Source: Dialister sp. UBA7295
GTDB taxonomy: Bacteria > Bacillota > Negativicutes > Veillonellales > Dialisteraceae
Assembly (NCBI GenBank): GCA_002471975.1
Contig: DKQZ01000043.1
Location: 1 to 18,245, forward strand
Length of the DNA stretch: 18,245 bases
Direction of reading: 5' to 3'
The translations under genes were made by a program, and so were the position numbers. Positions 1-6,901 of this stretch are shown piece after piece; position 1 is the stretch's first letter; every line of letters begins with the position of its first letter. Under the pieces are notes generated by a model. The model did not search any database. It saw nothing but the letters and a program-made list of their open reading frames with translations, and had not been told where the DNA came from.

Positions 1-5
1 GTTCA

Positions 6-48
6 AGCCCTCCCAGGTTTGGGAGGGTGCCCGAAGGGCGGGTGGGTC
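6..48 (+). repeat. GC-rich double-dyad repeat (REP-like)
   Basis: Two adjacent hairpins are visible. The first has arms CCCTCCCA (8-15) and TGGGAGGG (20-27); the second is GCCC-gaa-GGGC (29-39). They are followed by GGTGGGTCGTAC. The same layout (CCTCCC dyad, short second dyad, GGAGGG then CTGTAC) is found on the opposite strand at 4642-4692, so this is a dispersed intergenic repeat. No coding content is seen. The window edge cuts the left context. Confidence 0.6.
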
Positions 49-88
49 GTACAACAGGTCTTACACCCCGCCTGTGTACAATCCCCAT

Positions 89-115
89 AAAAAAATATCG
101 GCGCATCAGCGCCGA
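89..115 (-). terminator. Intrinsic terminator of dnaE
   Basis: On the minus strand a seven-pair stem TCGGCGC / GCGCCGA with a four-base TGAT loop is followed by TAT and a run of seven T (89-95). It lies 84 bases past the dnaE stop. The hairpin and its flanks (68-149) closely match the units at 17941-17990 and 18134-18205, so this housekeeping terminator belongs to a dispersed repeat family. Confidence 0.85.
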
Positions 116-121
116 CACCTT

Positions 122-156
122 CACGAACCACGAACCACGAATCACGAATCACGATC
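122..156 (-). repeat. Heptanucleotide tandem array after dnaE
   Basis: Five 7-base units lie head to tail: CACGAAC twice, CACGAAT twice, and CACGATC (plus-strand reading). They fill the space between the dnaE stop at 199 and its terminator hairpin. On the transcribed strand the units are CGTGATT or CGTGGTT, and the last, hairpin-proximal one reads CGTGAAG. The same arrangement with other unit sequences follows the other three transcription units. Confidence 0.85.
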
Positions 157-198
157 AGAAAAATGACTCAAAACATAAAAATCACCAAATGAGAAACC

Positions 199-3100
199 CT
201 ACTTCCTCCCCTCCACGTTTCCATTCCCCAGGAGTCCTTTCAGCGCTTCTTCCGCTTCGGCGGAGAAGTCAAGATAGAACTGGGGGAGCATCCGTATTTC
301 CTGTCGGCTGCTCTGGATATGGAGGAAGACCGGCGTCTCGCCGTGATATCTCTGAAGGATTCTTGCAAGGCCGCTGGAGACGGCTCCGTTTTCATGACGG
401 TCGTCTACATAGAGATGGACGGAGGAGACGGGCGGTCTCACGTCCTGATGGAAGCTTGCCAGCGGCACAATGTCGTCGGCCAGGATTTTCACTTCTCTTT
501 CGTTGGCCTGTACCCGCCCCCTCAGGCAGACGGGCATGTCTTCCACAAGAATGGGCCGGGCTTTTTCCCAGGCTCTGGGGAAGACGACGGATTCCAGGTC
601 CCCGTCATAGTCTTCGATGGAAACATAGCCCATGGGCTCCCCTTTTTTGGTCATGGTGCTCTTGACCCGGGTGATGGTGCCTCCGATGGTGACGTTTTTT
701 CCATCGTATTTCATGGCTTCCTGCTGAAGCTGGTAGATGGGGATGCACCGTTTCATCTGGGCTTTGAAGGCATCCAGGGGATGACCGCTGACGTAGAAAC
801 CGAGAAGTTTACGTTCCCAGTCGATTTTTTCATTCTGCGGCATGTCGGGAAGGTCCGGATAGGCCATGGCCTGCCTTTCTTCGAGGCCCCCGAAGAGGGA
901 CATCTGCCCCGATTCCCGGTCAAGCCTTGTGGACTGGGCATCGGAAATGGCTTCAGGGAGGACAGCCAGAAGCTGCTGCCGGTTGGCGCCCAGGGAATCC
1001 AGGGCCCCGCATCGAATGAGACTTTCGCAGGCCCTGCTGTTCATGGTCCGGTCGGTCACTCTTTCGAGGAAATCGGAAAGGTCCCGGAAGGGTCCTCCCT
1101 TCTTTCTGGCCTCGATGATGCCGGCCACTGCATTTTCTCCCACGTTCTGGATCCCATCGAGACCGAAGAGGATTTTATTTCCTTTGACGGAGAAATAGGC
1201 TTCCGAGAGGTTCACGTCAGGCGCCGCAATTTCGACTCCTGCTTTTCTTGTATCGGAAATATAGCGGGATACTTTGTCCCGGTCCCCATTGTAGCAGGTC
1301 ATCATGGCCGCCATGAATTCAGCGCGGTAGTGGGCTTTGAGGTATGCCGTCTGCCAGGCAATGAGGCCGTAGCATACGGAATGGGATTTATTGAAACCAT
1401 AGCCTGCAAAGTGGACCATGAGGTCAAAGACGTAGTTGGCCGTCTTTTCATCCACCCCATTCTTCAGGGCTCCCTGTACAAAGGTATCCCTGTTCTTCTG
1501 CAGGATTTCCGGTTCCTTATGGCCCATGGCACGGCGAAGCATATCGGCCTGGCCCAGGTTAAAACCGCCCATGACAGAGGCAATCTGCATGACCTGTTCC
1601 TGATAAAGGATGACGCCGTACGTTTCCTTCAGAATGGGTTCCAGCGAGGGATGGGGGTATTCCACGGGGATTTCCCTATGTTTTCTCTTGATGAAATCTT
1701 CCGCCATGCCGCTTCCCAATGGCCCCGGGCGATAAAGGGCCACCATGGGGATGAGGTCTTCAAACCGGTCCGGATGGAGCTGCATGAGAAGGGAGGTAAA
1801 GCCGGCGGATTCGGACTGGAAGACGCCGATGGTATCCCCTTTGCAGAGCATATCGCTGGTTTCTTTGTCCACGCTGGGGATCGCATTGATATCAAGGTCG
1901 ATGCCCCGGTTTGATTGGATCATTTCCAAAGCATCATGAATGACCGTGAGATTTCGAAGGCCCAGGAGGTCCATTTTCAGGAGGCCCAGCTGTTCCACCT
2001 GATCCTTTTCATACTGGGTCTGGATGAAACCATCCTGGGTGAGCTGGATGGGCACATATTCATCCACCGGTTTCGAGCAGATCACGACGCCTGCCGCATG
2101 GGTGCCGGAATTTCGTGAAAGCCCTTCCAGATCCAGACAGTGGTCGATGAGCCCTTTGACCTGAGGATTGGAATCGTATAAATCTTTAAATTCCCGGGAC
2201 CCGTCCAGGGTCTTTTTCAGGGTAACCCCGGGACCGCCGGGCACCATTTTTGCAATTTTATCCACGTCCCGGAGGGGCATATTCGTCACGCGCCCCACAT
2301 CCCGGATGACCGCCCTTGCCGCCAGGGTGCCAAAGGTGATGATCTGGGCCACCTGGTCTTTCCCATATTTTCTCGCCAGGTAATCGATGACTTCTCCCCG
2401 CCTCCGATAGCAGAGATCCGTATCGATATCGGGCATGGAAACTCGTTCAGGATTGAGGAAACGTTCGAAAAGGAGATCAAACCGGAGGGGATCCACTTCG
2501 GTGATATGAAGGAGGTAAGCCACGATGGAGCCGGCGGCAGAACCTCTTCCCGGACCAATGGGGATGCCATGGGTCTTCGCATAGCGGATGAAATCCATGA
2601 CGATTAAGAAATAATCGGAAAAGCCCATATGCTCAATGACGCCCAGCTCATAGTCCAGGCGCTTTTTCTCCACCCCCGTGGGATGGGGATAACGCTCGGG
2701 AAGCGCCTTCTCGCAGAGTTTCCGAAGGTAAGTCTTTGACGTCTCCCCTTCAGGCACGTCAAAGGCGGGGAGCTTGTGGTCCCCGAAAGTGATGGTCACA
2801 TGGCAGCGGTCGGCGATTTTTTTCGTATTCTCGATGGCTCCGGGGAAATTGCCCAGAATGGCTTTCATTTCCTCCCCGCTCTTGCAGTAGAATTCCTCAT
2901 TGGCAAAGTGGAAATGGTAGGGATCGTCCAGGGTCTTTCCTGTGGAAATACAGAGCTTGATTTCCTGGCTTCCCGCATCCTCTTTCTTCGTATAGTGGAA
3001 ATCATTCGTCGCCACAAGACCCAGACCATATTCATCAGCCAGTTTCGCCAATACAGGACGCACGGCAGCTTCTTCCGGAAGATTGTGATTCTGAAGCTCG

Positions 3101-3621
3101 ATGAAATAATTGTCCTTTCCGAAAGTATCAATATAGAACTCTATGACCTTCCTTGCCTGGTCCATATCCCGGTTCAGGATGGCCTGGGGAAGCTCTCCCC
3201 CCACGCAGGCGGACATGGCAATCAGGCCCTCATGGTACTGCTGAAGAAGCTCATGGTCTGCCCTTGGCTTGAAATAATACCCCTCCGTCCAGGCCTTCGA
3301 GCAGATCTTGATGAGATTCTGGTAACCGGTATTGTTCTCCGCCAGAAGGATGAGATGGGCCAGTTTCTCTTTTTCCTTCCCCGCCCCCTTCTCGAAACGG
3401 CTGCCACGGGTCACATAGATTTCACAGCCGATGATGGGCTTAATGCCTTGTGCCATGCATTCCTTGTACAGGTACACCGCCCCGTACATGACGCCATGAT
3501 CCGTAATGGCAATGGCAGTCTGCCCCATTTCCTTCACATGGGCGACCAGCTCCTTAATCCGGCAGGTCCCGTCGAAAAGGCTGTATTCCGTATGCGTATG
3601 GAGATGAACAAAAGGATCCAT
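199..3621 (-). CDS. dnaE: DNA polymerase III alpha subunit (DnaE type)
   Basis: Catalytic subunit of the replicative or error-prone DNA polymerase III, 1140 residues, of DnaE rather than PolC type because the PHP domain is N-terminal and no exonuclease domain is inserted. The PHP domain opens with HTHTEYS (H8, H10), followed by ITDHG, GCEIY, SACVGG and NDFHY, so the metal-site ligands appear intact; in E. coli several are lost. The palm carries PGRGSAAGS and PDIDTDL (D400, D402); the third aspartate is in KMDLLGL (D551), close to E. coli D401/D403/D555. An OB-fold (TIGGTITRV to LRGRVQ) lies near the C-terminus. I chose the ATG at 3621 because GGAGGAAG sits seven bases before it; an in-frame ATG seven codons upstream at 3642 has no such site. 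It appears to be a single-gene unit ending at the terminator at 89-115. Whether a PolC also exists cannot be seen here. Confidence 0.97.
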   Translation of the reverse strand: MDPFVHLHTHTEYSLFDGTCRIKELVAHVKEMGQTAIAITDHGVMYGAVYLYKECMAQGIKPIIGCEIYVTRGSRFEKGAGKEKEKLAHLILLAENNTGYQNLIKICSKAWTEGYYFKPRADHELLQQYHEGLIAMSACVGGELPQAILNRDMDQARKVIEFYIDTFGKDNYFIELQNHNLPEEAAVRPVLAKLADEYGLGLVATNDFHYTKKEDAGSQEIKLCISTGKTLDDPYHFHFANEEFYCKSGEEMKAILGNFPGAIENTKKIADRCHVTITFGDHKLPAFDVPEGETSKTYLRKLCEKALPERYPHPTGVEKKRLDYELGVIEHMGFSDYFLIVMDFIRYAKTHGIPIGPGRGSAAGSIVAYLLHITEVDPLRFDLLFERFLNPERVSMPDIDTDLCYRRRGEVIDYLARKYGKDQVAQIITFGTLAARAVIRDVGRVTNMPLRDVDKIAKMVPGGPGVTLKKTLDGSREFKDLYDSNPQVKGLIDHCLDLEGLSRNSGTHAAGVVICSKPVDEYVPIQLTQDGFIQTQYEKDQVEQLGLLKMDLLGLRNLTVIHDALEMIQSNRGIDLDINAIPSVDKETSDMLCKGDTIGVFQSESAGFTSLLMQLHPDRFEDLIPMVALYRPGPLGSGMAEDFIKRKHREIPVEYPHPSLEPILKETYGVILYQEQVMQIASVMGGFNLGQADMLRRAMGHKEPEILQKNRDTFVQGALKNGVDEKTANYVFDLMVHFAGYGFNKSHSVCYGLIAWQTAYLKAHYRAEFMAAMMTCYNGDRDKVSRYISDTRKAGVEIAAPDVNLSEAYFSVKGNKILFGLDGIQNVGENAVAGIIEARKKGGPFRDLSDFLERVTDRTMNSRACESLIRCGALDSLGANRQQLLAVLPEAISDAQSTRLDRESGQMSLFGGLEERQAMAYPDLPDMPQNEKIDWERKLLGFYVSGHPLDAFKAQMKRCIPIYQLQQEAMKYDGKNVTIGGTITRVKSTMTKKGEPMGYVSIEDYDGDLESVVFPRAWEKARPILVEDMPVCLRGRVQANEREVKILADDIVPLASFHQDVRPPVSSVHLYVDDRHENGAVSSGLARILQRYHGETPVFLHIQSSRQEIRMLPQFYLDFSAEAEEALKGLLGNGNVEGRK

Positions 3622-3624
3622 TCT

Positions 3625-3633
3625 ACTTCCTCC
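3625..3633 (-). promoter_or_regulatory. dnaE ribosome-binding site
   Basis: The minus strand reads GGAGGAAGT, with the GGAGG core seven bases before the ATG at 3621. It decides the start: the seven-codon longer form would place this sequence inside the gene. Confidence 0.85.
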
Positions 3634-3656
3634 GGCTTTCATAGATATTATTTTCT

Positions 3657-3665
3657 ATTGTACCA
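3657..3665 (-). promoter_or_regulatory. Possible extended -10 promoter for dnaE
   Basis: The minus strand carries TGGTACAAT, an extended -10 element (TG at 3665-3664, TACAAT at 3662-3657), about 36 bases before the dnaE start codon. The best -35-like hexamer, TTACGA, is at a poor 19-base spacing, so only the extended -10 supports the call. Confidence 0.4.
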
Positions 3666-4225
3666 TACCACTTCCCGCTTTTCGTAAGCGTGATCCGTGA
3701 GAAGCGGAGTGTTTGATATGGGGCCTTCGGCTCTTATCTCCTATATCGCAAAGAAGCTGAAAGTTCACGTAAAGTCATCGCCTTCAGAAAGGCGGGAGCG
3801 AAACAGACCGAGAGGGCCGAAATGAAAGGTCGAAAATCAATGAGCCCTCAGTTAAATCTAAATCTTAATGAAATTCTAATGATACAAAACCCATTTTTTC
3901 TCTACTATATGTATAGGAAGGCAAAAAGAATGAGGCCTCGGGCCAAGCTCCAGCCGATCCGCCAGGCGCCCAGAAATTTTAAGCGGATTCGGAGCAAGGC
4001 CCACGTGTTCCGGATGCCTCCCATCCTCGAGGAATCTGAATTTCCAAAGTTGTTATAAAAAAGCAAATTCTCCCGAATCCGAAATGATTCAGTAACGGCA
4101 ACCTCGCTCCGTACCCGGTCACGGGAAGCATATCCCAATGCGGGAATTCCTGCTGCCCTATTGACAGGTAAGACCGAAACTCCGGAAAACGAACAATTCC
4201 TCGCTCCCGGAGAATTTTGCTGTCC
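3666..4225. other. 560-base intergenic stretch without a recognised gene
   Basis: I find no recognisable protein or RNA family on either strand. An open frame at 3822-4058 (plus, 78 codons, very basic) and one ending at 3905 (minus, hydrophobic end LARGLILFAFLYI) overlap in opposite directions; neither has a convincing ribosome-binding site. A dyad CCGCTTTTC / GAGAAGCGG flanks a 15-base loop near 3675-3707. The stretch ends in a plus-strand terminator at 4226-4257, so a plus-strand transcript (small gene, RNA or gene remnant) is possible. RNase P RNA and tmRNA signature sequences were looked for by eye and not seen. Confidence 0.4.
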
Positions 4226-4257
4226 AAAAGCCGTCCACGAAAGTGGGCGGCTTTTTT
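4226..4257 (+). terminator. Intrinsic terminator, plus strand
   Basis: AAAAGCCGTCCAC, a GAAA tetraloop, then GTGGGCGGCTTTTTT: a long stem with one G-T pair, followed by a T run on the plus strand. No confident plus-strand gene precedes it. The A run on the other arm gives only about four T on the minus strand, so minus-strand termination would be weaker. Confidence 0.75.
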
Positions 4258-4307
4258 CGTGCCTCCATGGCAGCCTCTCCCGAAGGGTCTGCATGCTTTA
4301 CGATAAA

Positions 4308-4470
4308 GTCAATCATACCGGGCACCTTTTAGTCCTGACCTCATATGTGCCGGCTTCCGAACCCTTCCCGTGTACCTTTATAGTCATTTTCGTCATGTAC
4401 CTGCCTGACAGCCCCTCACCGCTATGGCGGAGTTCCCCGAACTTCGGGGAGCTTGCTTTTTCCGATAGAG
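4308..4470 (-). repeat. Tandem repeat, unit A (about 163 bases)
   Basis: This block and the next are diverged direct repeats with a period of 162-163 bases. Shared landmarks are GTCAAT (4308 and 4470), TATGTGCCGGCT (4344 and 4507) and TTCGTCATGTACCTGCC. Unit A ends in two dyads: CCGC-tatg-GCGG and CCCCGAA-c-TTCGGGG (4435-4449). It sits downstream of the trp terminator. Confidence 0.75.
4313..4396 (-). pseudogene. Frameshifted copy of the unit-B open frame
   Basis: A 27-codon frame starting MTKMTIKVHGKG aligns with the 45-codon frame at 4422-4559 for about 19 codons. A one-base deletion relative to unit B then leads to an early TGA. Beyond it the nucleotide similarity continues (ATTGACT.TATCG in both). 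If the unit-B frame is not a gene, this is simply repeat divergence. Confidence 0.2.
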
Positions 4471-4559
4471 TCAATTAGCACATGAACCTTTTGGCAGTCA
4501 GCCTCGTATGTGCCGGCTGCCGAACCCTGCTCTTGTACCTTTATGGTCACTTTCGTCAT
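4422..4559 (-). CDS. Possible small peptide in repeat unit B, unknown function
   Basis: A 45-codon frame begins MTKVTIKVQEQG and ends LPEVRGTPP. Unit A encodes the related start MTKMTIKV, then GSEAGTYE where unit B has GSAAGTYE, before a one-base deletion breaks the frame. Most differences between the copies change the amino acid, so there is no clear sign of selection on the protein. The only ribosome-site candidate is AGG four bases before the ATG. Either a small gene carried by a repeat or a chance open frame; the second is more likely. Confidence 0.2.
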   Translation of the reverse strand: MTKVTIKVQEQGSAAGTYEADCQKVHVLIDSIGKSKLPEVRGTPP

Positions 4560-4632
4560 GTACCTGCCGGACAGCCCCCTACCGCTTCGCGGAGCCCCCC
4601 CGGATGAGTTTACCTTTCAGCTCACTTTCGAC
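4470..4632 (-). repeat. Tandem repeat, unit B (about 163 bases)
   Basis: Second copy of the tandem repeat. It has the same landmarks as unit A but a shorter dyad (CCGC-ttc-GCGG) and a C-run where unit A has the CCCCGAA dyad. On the minus strand it contains the start of a 45-codon open frame (4422-4559). Confidence 0.75.
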
Positions 4633-4692
4633 TTGTACGAGAGTACAGCCCCTCCGTCGCCTGCGGCGACACCTCCCCGAACTTCGGGGAGG
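4633..4692 (-). repeat. Tandem repeat, truncated unit C with paired dyads
   Basis: A shortened third copy. CTTGTACGAGAGTACAGCCCC parallels the CATGTAC...ACAGCCCC of units A and B. It is followed by two perfect dyads: GTCGCC-tgc-GGCGAC (4656-4670) and CCTCCCCGAA-c-TTCGGGGAGG (4672-4692). Read on the minus strand, the order of dyads matches the element at 6-48. Confidence 0.6.
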
Positions 4693-4755
4693 CTGTTCGG
4701 GGGGCCTGCTCGTTTGCCGATTTCCTCATTTATCTCGAGTACCTTTCATTAACTC

Positions 4756-4823
4756 CTGCCGCACCAGCGGCAGCACCTTCCCGACAACCCCGATCACCCC
4801 GACCGCCCCGACAATCCCGATTC
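4756..4823 (-). repeat. Hairpin with nine-base-period tandem array
   Basis: A perfect dyad CTGCCGC-acca-GCGGCAG (4756-4773) is followed on the plus strand by four nonamers starting CCCGA (CCCGACAAC, CCCGATCAC, CCCGACCGC, CCCGACAAT) and a partial fifth. On the minus strand the array runs into the hairpin through TCGGGAAGGTG, the same junction as in the seven-base arrays next to other terminators. There is no T run after the hairpin, so it is not an obvious terminator. It lies past the trp terminator. Confidence 0.7.
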
Positions 4824-4854
4824 AAAAGTCAATCCACTATTGAGTTTCCCACAT

Positions 4855-4889
4855 AAAAAGCAGCGGGCCTCATTTCTGATGCCCGCTGC
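4855..4889 (-). terminator. Intrinsic terminator of the trp operon
   Basis: On the minus strand GCAGCGGGC, a 12-base loop and GCCCGCTGC form a nine-pair stem (4860-4889), followed by five T. It lies 28 bases past the trpA stop. Confidence 0.9.
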
Positions 4890-4892
4890 CTT

Positions 4893-4913
4893 CACTTACC
4901 ACTTATCACTAAA
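4893..4913 (-). repeat. Heptanucleotide array after trpA
   Basis: Three seven-base units on the plus strand: CACTTAC, CACTTAT, CACTAAA. They fill the gap between the trpA stop and the terminator. On the transcribed strand AGTGATA and AGTGGTA are followed by AGTGAAG at the hairpin. Alone this would be unremarkable; it counts because the other operons have the same layout. Confidence 0.6.
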
Positions 4914-4916
4914 ATC

Positions 4917-5690
4917 TCACTCATCCATCCCTTTGCGAAGTCCTGTGAGATAAGCTTTAAGGTCTTCAGAGGCTTTATTTCCTTCTTTATTGATGATATC
5001 AACGACACCGCTCCCTGTGATGACTCCGTCTGCCAGGGCTGCCATGTTGTGAGCCTGCTCCGGGGTATGGATGCCAAAGCCGATGGCAATGGGGGTATCG
5101 GTGGTATCTCTTACCACTTGAATGATGTCTTTCAGATCCGTCTTGATGTCTCCCCGCATGCCGGTGACGCCCATAGAGGAAACGACGTAAACGAATCCTG
5201 TCGCAGCTTTGACGTTTTCACGGATTCTGGCTTCGGAAGTGGGCGCTACCATCTGGATGATGTCTACGCCGTGTTCATCGGCCAGGGGTCTGATTTCCAT
5301 CTGTTCTTCGTGGGGCATATCGGGGACGATGATGCCGTCGATACCGATTTCTTCGGCATCCCGGAAGAATCTGTCTGCGGGATAGCTGAAGACGGGGTTG
5401 TAATAGGTCAGAAGGACGAGGGGGATATTGGAGTATTTCCGGATTTCCTTTGCCACTTCCATGACCTGGGGAAGGTGCACATGGTTGGCAAGAGCTTTGA
5501 CGTCAGCTTCCATGATGACCGGGCCGTCAGCGATGGGGTCGGAGAAGGGGACGCCCAGTTCGATGAGGTTGACTCCGGCTTTTTCCATTTCAAGGACGTA
5601 TTTCACCGTATCTTCCAGGGAAGGAACGCCTACGGTCAGGAATGCGATCAGTGCTTTACCGTTTTTGAATGCTTCTTGAATATGACTCAT
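4917..5690 (-). CDS. trpA: Tryptophan synthase alpha chain
   Basis: 257 residues, the normal length. It cleaves indole-3-glycerol phosphate to indole and glyceraldehyde 3-phosphate and passes indole to TrpB in the alpha2-beta2 complex (cytoplasm). The TIM-barrel hallmark ELGVPFSDPIADGP carries the catalytic acids E44 and D55 (family positions E49/D60 in Salmonella). LTYYNP, PDMPHEE, VSSMGVTG and the phosphate-binding GFGI and GSGVV segments follow in order. The ATG at 5690 is preceded by GAGGAGG. It starts 13 bases after the trpB stop and is the last gene of the operon, presumably controlled by the T-box leader about 3.1 kb upstream. Confidence 0.97.
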   Translation of the reverse strand: MSHIQEAFKNGKALIAFLTVGVPSLEDTVKYVLEMEKAGVNLIELGVPFSDPIADGPVIMEADVKALANHVHLPQVMEVAKEIRKYSNIPLVLLTYYNPVFSYPADRFFRDAEEIGIDGIIVPDMPHEEQMEIRPLADEHGVDIIQMVAPTSEARIRENVKAATGFVYVVSSMGVTGMRGDIKTDLKDIIQVVRDTTDTPIAIGFGIHTPEQAHNMAALADGVITGSGVVDIINKEGNKASEDLKAYLTGLRKGMDE

Positions 5691-5703
5691 ATGTATTTCC
5701 TCC

Positions 5704-6885
5704 TCAGTCAGTCAGGTTTTCGCCACGATAACGGGCAATGGCAGCCACGTCTTTATCTCCGCGGCCGGAAAGGGTAATGACGACGACGTCATCTTTTGTC
5801 ATGTTTTTGGCTTCTTTCAACACGCCGGCTACGGCATGGGCCGATTCGATGGCGCAGATGATGCCTTCTGTCTTTGCCAGGTATTCGAAAGCCTGTACCG
5901 CTTCTTCATCGGTAATGGCGATGTATCTGGCTCTGCCGATGTCATTGAGGTAGGCATGTTCCGGAGATACGCCCGGATAGTCAAGGCCTGCGGAAATGGA
6001 GTAAACTTCGGTAATATTTCCATCATCATCCTGGCAGAAGAGGGATTTCATGCCATGAAATACGCCGAGCCGTCCGCGATTGACGGTGGCCGCATGATAG
6101 GGGGTATCGATGCCTTTGCCGCCGGCTTCGCAGCCAATGAGCTGGACTCCCGCATCCTGGACGAAGGGATAGAAGGTGCCGGCTGCATTGGAACCGCCGC
6201 CTACGCAGGCATAGACCCGGGTCGGCAGGCTTCCGGTCCGTTCGAGGACCTGGGCCCTGGCTTCTCGTCCGATGCAGCTCTGGAAATAGCGGACCATTTC
6301 CGGGAACGGTGCCGGACCGGTGGTGGAACCGATGACGTAATGGGTATCATCACAGCGGCGGCTCCATTCCTGCATGGCTGCGTTGACCGCATCTTTCAGG
6401 ACTCTGGAACCCGTCTTCACGACGTTCACTTTCGCGCCGAGGAGTTTCATGCGATAGACGTTCAGGGCCTGGCGCCGGGTATCGATTTCACCCATGAAGA
6501 CTTCGCATTCCATGCCGAAGAGGGCGGCAATGGTTGCCGCAGCGACGCCATGCTGGCCCGCCCCGGTTTCGGCAATGATTCTGGTCTTGCCCATTTTCTT
6601 CGCGAGGAGCGCCTGGCCGATGCAGTTATTGATTTTATGGGCGCCGGTGTGATTGAGATCTTCTCTCTTCAGGAAAATTCTTGGGCCGCCGAGATCTTTT
6701 TCCATGTTTTCCGCTTCGTAAAGCATGGAGGGACGGCCTGTATATTCTACAAAGAGACGATGAAGTTCGTCCTGAAATTCGCGGTCTTTCTTGCAGGCTT
6801 CGAAGGCTTCCCCTACCCGGTTCACTTCATTCATCAGGACTTCCGGTACGTACTGTCCGCCATATTCGCCAAATCTTGTTTTCAT
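5704..6885 (-). CDS. trpB: Tryptophan synthase beta chain
   Basis: 393 residues, the usual size of the main TrpB1 type. It is a PLP enzyme that joins indole with L-serine to make L-tryptophan, in complex with TrpA. The start MKTRFGEYGGQYVPE is typical. The PLP lysine is in HTGAHKINN (K84), the catalytic glutamate in AETGAGQHG (E106), and the PLP phosphate loop is GGGSNAAG. The C-terminal LSGRGDKD is intact. It begins 16 bases after trpC and ends 13 bases before trpA, so co-translation with its partner is likely. Confidence 0.97.
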   Translation of the reverse strand: MKTRFGEYGGQYVPEVLMNEVNRVGEAFEACKKDREFQDELHRLFVEYTGRPSMLYEAENMEKDLGGPRIFLKREDLNHTGAHKINNCIGQALLAKKMGKTRIIAETGAGQHGVAAATIAALFGMECEVFMGEIDTRRQALNVYRMKLLGAKVNVVKTGSRVLKDAVNAAMQEWSRRCDDTHYVIGSTTGPAPFPEMVRYFQSCIGREARAQVLERTGSLPTRVYACVGGGSNAAGTFYPFVQDAGVQLIGCEAGGKGIDTPYHAATVNRGRLGVFHGMKSLFCQDDDGNITEVYSISAGLDYPGVSPEHAYLNDIGRARYIAITDEEAVQAFEYLAKTEGIICAIESAHAVAGVLKEAKNMTKDDVVVITLSGRGDKDVAAIARYRGENLTD

Positions 6886-6901
6886 ATGATTTCCATCCTT
6901 T

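Noticed and set aside
319..1914. Long open frame (531 codons) opposite dnaE
   Set aside because: Fully antisense to a clear dnaE; the frame is open because of the codon usage of the real gene and shows no domain.
3822..4058. 78-codon plus-strand open frame
   Set aside because: Very basic, no convincing ribosome-binding site, no family recognised, and overlaps an opposing open frame; kept only as part of the unassigned stretch.
3905..4294. 129-codon minus-strand open frame with a hydrophobic end
   Set aside because: Runs through a strong terminator hairpin and has no start signal; only the last 40 residues look membrane-like, by no more than chance.
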